This document shows, one piece after another, positions 62,061-64,000 of a DNA stretch of 64,000 nucleotides (within the stretch, counting starts at the first letter, position 1; each line of letters begins with the position of its first letter). This DNA comes from Bacilli bacterium (GTDB lineage: Bacteria > Bacillota_I > Bacilli_A > RF39 > UBA660). The translations under genes and the position numbers were made by a program. Below the pieces are notes generated by a model. It saw only the letters and a program-made list of their open reading frames with translations, did not search any database and was not told where the DNA came from. The DNA lies in the NCBI GenBank assembly GCA_017527675.1, contig JAFXPU010000002.1:95611-159610 (forward strand), read 5' to 3'.

Positions 62061-62408
62061 TTAAACCTCCTTTGGAAATAGACTTAACCAATTCCAATTA
62101 TCTCCATTTAAAAACATACTATTTTCAGTTAATGGACCATATTTATTTTCATATTCAATCATGTATTTTTTTAATTCAGCTGAATACATATTATATAAAT
62201 TAATTATTTCCTTGTCATCTTCATAAATATCTAAATATAGTTTTAAATCAATGCATGCAAAAGTATATACATCAATATAAGTTAATAATTCTGCTTGTTC
62301 ATTTAATGGTTTTACATCATATATTTTGCCGTATTGATCATATAAATTTTTAAACATATTTCCTCTAATAAAACCTTGATATGGTTCAAATATATTATCA
62401 TTAATCAT
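62061..62408 (-). CDS. cotJB: Spore coat CotJB with a CotJA-like N-terminal segment
   Basis: A 115-residue protein. Residues about 7-27 (FEPYQGFIRGNMFKNLYDQY) resemble the conserved CotJA sequence ending in LY-x-x-Y. Residues about 33-115 match CotJB: LLTYIDVYTFACIDLKLYLD, YENKYGPLT and a final NWNWLSLFP. CotJA and CotJB are normally separate proteins of about 80-90 residues. A fusion would replace both genes; no separate cotJA is seen. Promoter probably sporulation-specific; not identified. Confidence 0.88.
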   Translation of the reverse strand: MINDNIFEPYQGFIRGNMFKNLYDQYGKIYDVKPLNEQAELLTYIDVYTFACIDLKLYLDIYEDDKEIINLYNMYSAELKKYMIEYENKYGPLTENSMFLNGDNWNWLSLFPKEV

Positions 62409-62468
62409 ATAAACACCTCATTGTATAGTATGAAATATGTAAATTTTTGTGATAATTACTAAAAAGTC

Positions 62469-62497
62469 TTGAAAAAAATAATTATATTTGTTAAAAT
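62469..62497 (+). promoter_or_regulatory. Sigma-A promoter of tRNA-His
   Basis: TTGAAA (62469-62474), 17-base spacer, TAAAAT (62492-62497), about 20 bases upstream of the mature tRNA. Confidence 0.68.
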
Positions 62498-62522
62498 TAA
62501 ATGCGTAACCGATTGGTTATAT

Positions 62523-62599
62523 GGCGAGTATGGTGAAGGGGTTAACACGGCGGATTGTGGTTCCGTTATGCTAGGGTTCGAATCCCTATACTCGCCCCA
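62523..62599 (+). tRNA. trnH: tRNA-His (anticodon GTG)
   Basis: Full cloverleaf: encoded G-1 (62523) opposite C73, acceptor GCGAGTA/TACTCGC, D stem GTG/CAC, anticodon loop TTGTGGT with GTG at 62557-62559, T arm TAGGG-TTCGAAT-CCCTA, and encoded CCA. The extra 5' G is the identity element for HisRS. Single tRNA gene with own promoter and terminator. Confidence 0.97.
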
Positions 62600-62603
62600 C
62601 TTA

Positions 62604-62636
62604 AAAAAATACTAAGTAGATATACTTAGTTTTTTT
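62604..62636 (+). terminator. Intrinsic terminator after tRNA-His
   Basis: ACTAAGTA (62611-62618) / TACTTAGT (62623-62630), loop GATA, seven T. Confidence 0.88.
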
Positions 62637-62670
62637 GTGCTATAATATAATTATAATATGAGGTGTAAAA

Positions 62671-63033
62671 ATGAACGAATATATTAATTTAGATGAAAAA
62701 AATATTGACGAAGAACACATTTGCTGCGCAATTGGTGATCCTAAACATCAAGTAGGTGTTGATGCTAAAAAGGAATGGATTAAAAGTAAATTAAAAGATG
62801 GACATGTTTTTAGAAAATTAAATGCTAGAGGTAAAATATTTATTGAATATGAACCAATTGAAACTGCATGGGTTCCTATTATTGGTAAAAACTATATGTA
62901 TATTTATTGTTTATGGGTTGCTGGTAGTTTTAAAGGAAAGGGAATTGGAAAAGAATTATTAGAATATGCAATTGAAGATGCTAAGGCAAAAAAGATGAGC
63001 GGTATATGTACCTTAGTATCACAAAAGAAATAG
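62671..63033 (+). pseudogene. GNAT acetyltransferase with YoaP domain, N-terminal part ending at an amber codon
   Basis: Codes for 120 residues of a GNAT domain: WVAGSFKGKGIGKELLEYAI is the acetyl-CoA-binding loop and helix (GKGIGKELL). Reading stops at TAG 63031-63033, but the same frame continues without interruption to 63414 and encodes the rest of the GNAT fold (KFFEHYGFKVVDT) plus a YoaP-like C-terminal domain. A single AAG-to-TAG change explains it. SD GAGGTG precedes the ATG. Downstream of the tRNA-His terminator. Confidence 0.82.
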
Positions 63034-63414
63034 CCATTTATTGGTGATAAAAAATTCTTTGAACATTATGGTTTTAAAGTAGTTGATACTATAAATGATT
63101 ATGAATTAATGACTCTTTCATTTGATAATAAGGAAATTCCTAAATTTAATGATACAGCTAGAAAAATGGAAATAGATAATAAAGACTTTACTATTTATTA
63201 TTCTAATGAATGTCCTTATGTTGAATATGAAGTTAAGGAATTATCTGATTATGCAAAAGAAAAAGGAATTAAATTAAATTTTGTTAAAATTGATTCATTA
63301 GAAAAAGCTAAAAATGCACCATGTATTTTTAATAACTGGGCTAATTTTTATAAAGGTAAATTTATTTCAAATACAATATTAAATGCTAATGCATTTGAAA
63401 AATTAATTAAATAA
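63034..63414 (+). pseudogene. GNAT-YoaP acetyltransferase, C-terminal part after the amber codon
   Basis: In the same frame as the preceding fragment: end of the GNAT domain (HYGFKVVDT) and a YoaP-like domain with IYYSNECPYVEYEV, a CP-containing thioredoxin-like start, and KNAPCIFNNWANFYKGKF. The first in-frame ATG (63109) has no Shine-Dalgarno, so independent translation is unlikely. Intact family members combine both parts in one protein of about 248 residues. Confidence 0.75.
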
Positions 63415-63437
63415 TATGTAATGGTTATGGTGATAAT

Positions 63438-63788
63438 ATGAAGTTAGCAAAAAAGTATTTTTTATATTTAGTAAGATGGCAATTAAGTACCCCAATTTTA
63501 GCGATAGTTTTAAAGGTATTAGCAGATATGGATACATTATGGGCAACAGTAATAGCCAATTTTATTGGTGGTTTAATATTCTTCTGGGTAGATAAAATTA
63601 TATTTAAAAAGAAAAGTGATGTTCCTCTATGGGAAATAGAAGATAATGTCGAATGTTATGATTGCCATAAACATACTAAAGGATATCGAATAGTTTCTTG
63701 GGGTAATTATGATAGATTAGAAGATAAACATCCTCAATATAGATGCCAAGAATGTAGTATTAAAAAAATGGAGACAATAGCTAAATAA
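63438..63788 (+). CDS. Membrane protein with C-terminal four-cysteine zinc-binding module
   Basis: A 116-residue protein. Two hydrophobic segments (about 8-27 and 33-53), then a soluble part with CYDC and CQEC pairs about 30 residues apart (VECYDCHKHTKGYR and YRCQECSIKK), suited to a zinc knuckle. Not recognised as a named family. SD GGTGATAAT precedes the ATG. It lies between the broken acetyltransferase and the insertion sequence edge, so it belongs to a less conserved part of the window. Confidence 0.72.
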   Translation: MKLAKKYFLYLVRWQLSTPILAIVLKVLADMDTLWATVIANFIGGLIFFWVDKIIFKKKSDVPLWEIEDNVECYDCHKHTKGYRIVSWGNYDRLEDKHPQYRCQECSIKKMETIAK

Positions 63789-63805
63789 AAAAATGACTAT
63801 TTGTA

Positions 63806-64000
63806 TGAAGTGAACCCCAAATAGTTCACAATATAAAAAAACGACCTAGAGATTATTTTTGAAGTTGTAAGATAAAAGTAGACAGAAAAAAACTGTTTAC
63901 TTTTTTCTTTGATATAATTTATATAAGGAGATGATAAAAAATGGCAAGTAAAGGTCAAAAATTTAAACATTGGTCAAAAGAAGAAAAATTAAGAATAGTC
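63806..64000 (+). mobile_element. Left end of an IS3-like insertion sequence (cut by the window edge)
   Basis: TGAAGTGAACCCCAAATAG at 63806-63824 resembles the terminal inverted repeats of IS3/IS150-group elements. It is followed about 115 bases later by a TATAAT box (63913-63918), SD AAGGAG and a transposase-like start. The right end is outside the window, so boundaries and target duplication cannot be checked. Confidence 0.55.
63941..64000 (+). CDS. Transposase OrfA-like helix-turn-helix protein (5' end only)
   Basis: Only 20 codons are present: MASKGQKFKHWSKEEKLRIV. The start resembles IS3-family OrfA proteins (basic N-terminus, then the first helix of a helix-turn-helix). SD AAGGAG lies ten bases before the ATG. 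The rest runs past base 64000. Confidence 0.55.
   Translation, partial: MASKGQKFKHWSKEEKLRIV

Noticed and set aside
63031..63033. Genome-wide recoding of TAG
   Set aside because: TAG is the normal terminator of uvrB, rsmG, ftsH and mbl, whose proteins end at the expected place.
1..64000. CRISPR array, prophage or defence island
   Set aside because: No regularly spaced repeats and no phage structural, integrase, restriction or toxin-antitoxin genes were seen; the window is mostly conserved core genome.

Overview
This window is the replication-origin region of a very AT-rich, spore-forming member of the Bacillota, most likely class Bacilli. The gene order is close to the Bacillus subtilis origin. 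Sporulation or spore-associated genes occur throughout: spoIIR, whiA, jag, bofA, ricT, spoVT, spoVB, spoIID, spoIIQ, cotJB and cotJC. A ComK homologue also points to Bacilli. TAA, TAG and TGA all terminate well-recognised genes, so the code is the standard bacterial one. The AT content and compactness recall uncultured gut Bacilli of the RF39/Erysipelotrichia neighbourhood, but that placement is inference.

Layout. The origin lies at about 24.6-26.4 kb, in two DnaA-box clusters on either side of dnaA. Almost everything to the left (1-24.6 kb) is on the minus strand and almost everything to the right is on the plus strand, as expected for two diverging replichores. From the origin outward, the left arm carries rpmH-rnpA-yidC-jag-mnmE-(zinc-ribbon protein)-mnmG-rsmG-noc; then uvrB-yvlD-lgt-yvcK-whiA-DHH phosphodiesterase-rplI-dnaB-M23 peptidase-walJ-rlmH; then spoIIR-fba-murA-BI-1 and the start of rpmE. 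The only plus-strand gene on this arm is a small unknown gene at 15.8 kb. The right arm carries dnaA-dnaN-comK-recF-gyrB-gyrA; a parS/SRP-RNA cluster; tadA-dnaX-ebfC-recR-bofA-holB-ricT-trmN6-(metallopeptidase)-rsmI-pth-mfd-spoVT; a T-box with dut-metS; tatD-(G5/3D protein)-ksgA-ung-tilS-ftsH; femX on the opposite strand; spoVB-rpiB-ywzB-spoIID-spoIIQ-mbl; a lipoprotein; cotJB-cotJC on the opposite strand; tRNA-His; an interrupted acetyltransferase gene; and the edge of an insertion sequence.

How the parts fit. Chromosome replication and organisation dominate: initiation, the sliding clamp, clamp-loader subunits, the replicative helicase, gyrase, four near-perfect parS sites, a Noc-type ParB paralogue and one perfect palindrome matching the B. 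subtilis Noc-binding sequence. Translation and RNA-modification genes fill the gaps (rpmH, rpmE, rplI, rnpA, mnmE, mnmG, rsmG, rsmI, rlmH, ksgA, tilS, tadA, pth, metS, SRP RNA). Cell-wall and sporulation genes form the distal blocks.

The most interesting departures from the usual arrangement are: comK between dnaN and recF; the clustered parS sites wrapped around a minimal SRP RNA gene; an oversized Noc whose promoter has tandem GGGAAAT repeats upstream; a methionine T-box in front of a dUTPase gene; an FtsH with a Rho_N/SAP-like tail; a CotJA-CotJB fusion; a GdpP-locus phosphodiesterase without its sensory half; and two interrupted reading frames, gyrA (-1 frameshift) and a GNAT-YoaP gene (amber codon). 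Many intrinsic terminators are folded into the ends of the genes themselves. No CRISPR array, prophage or defence island is visible.
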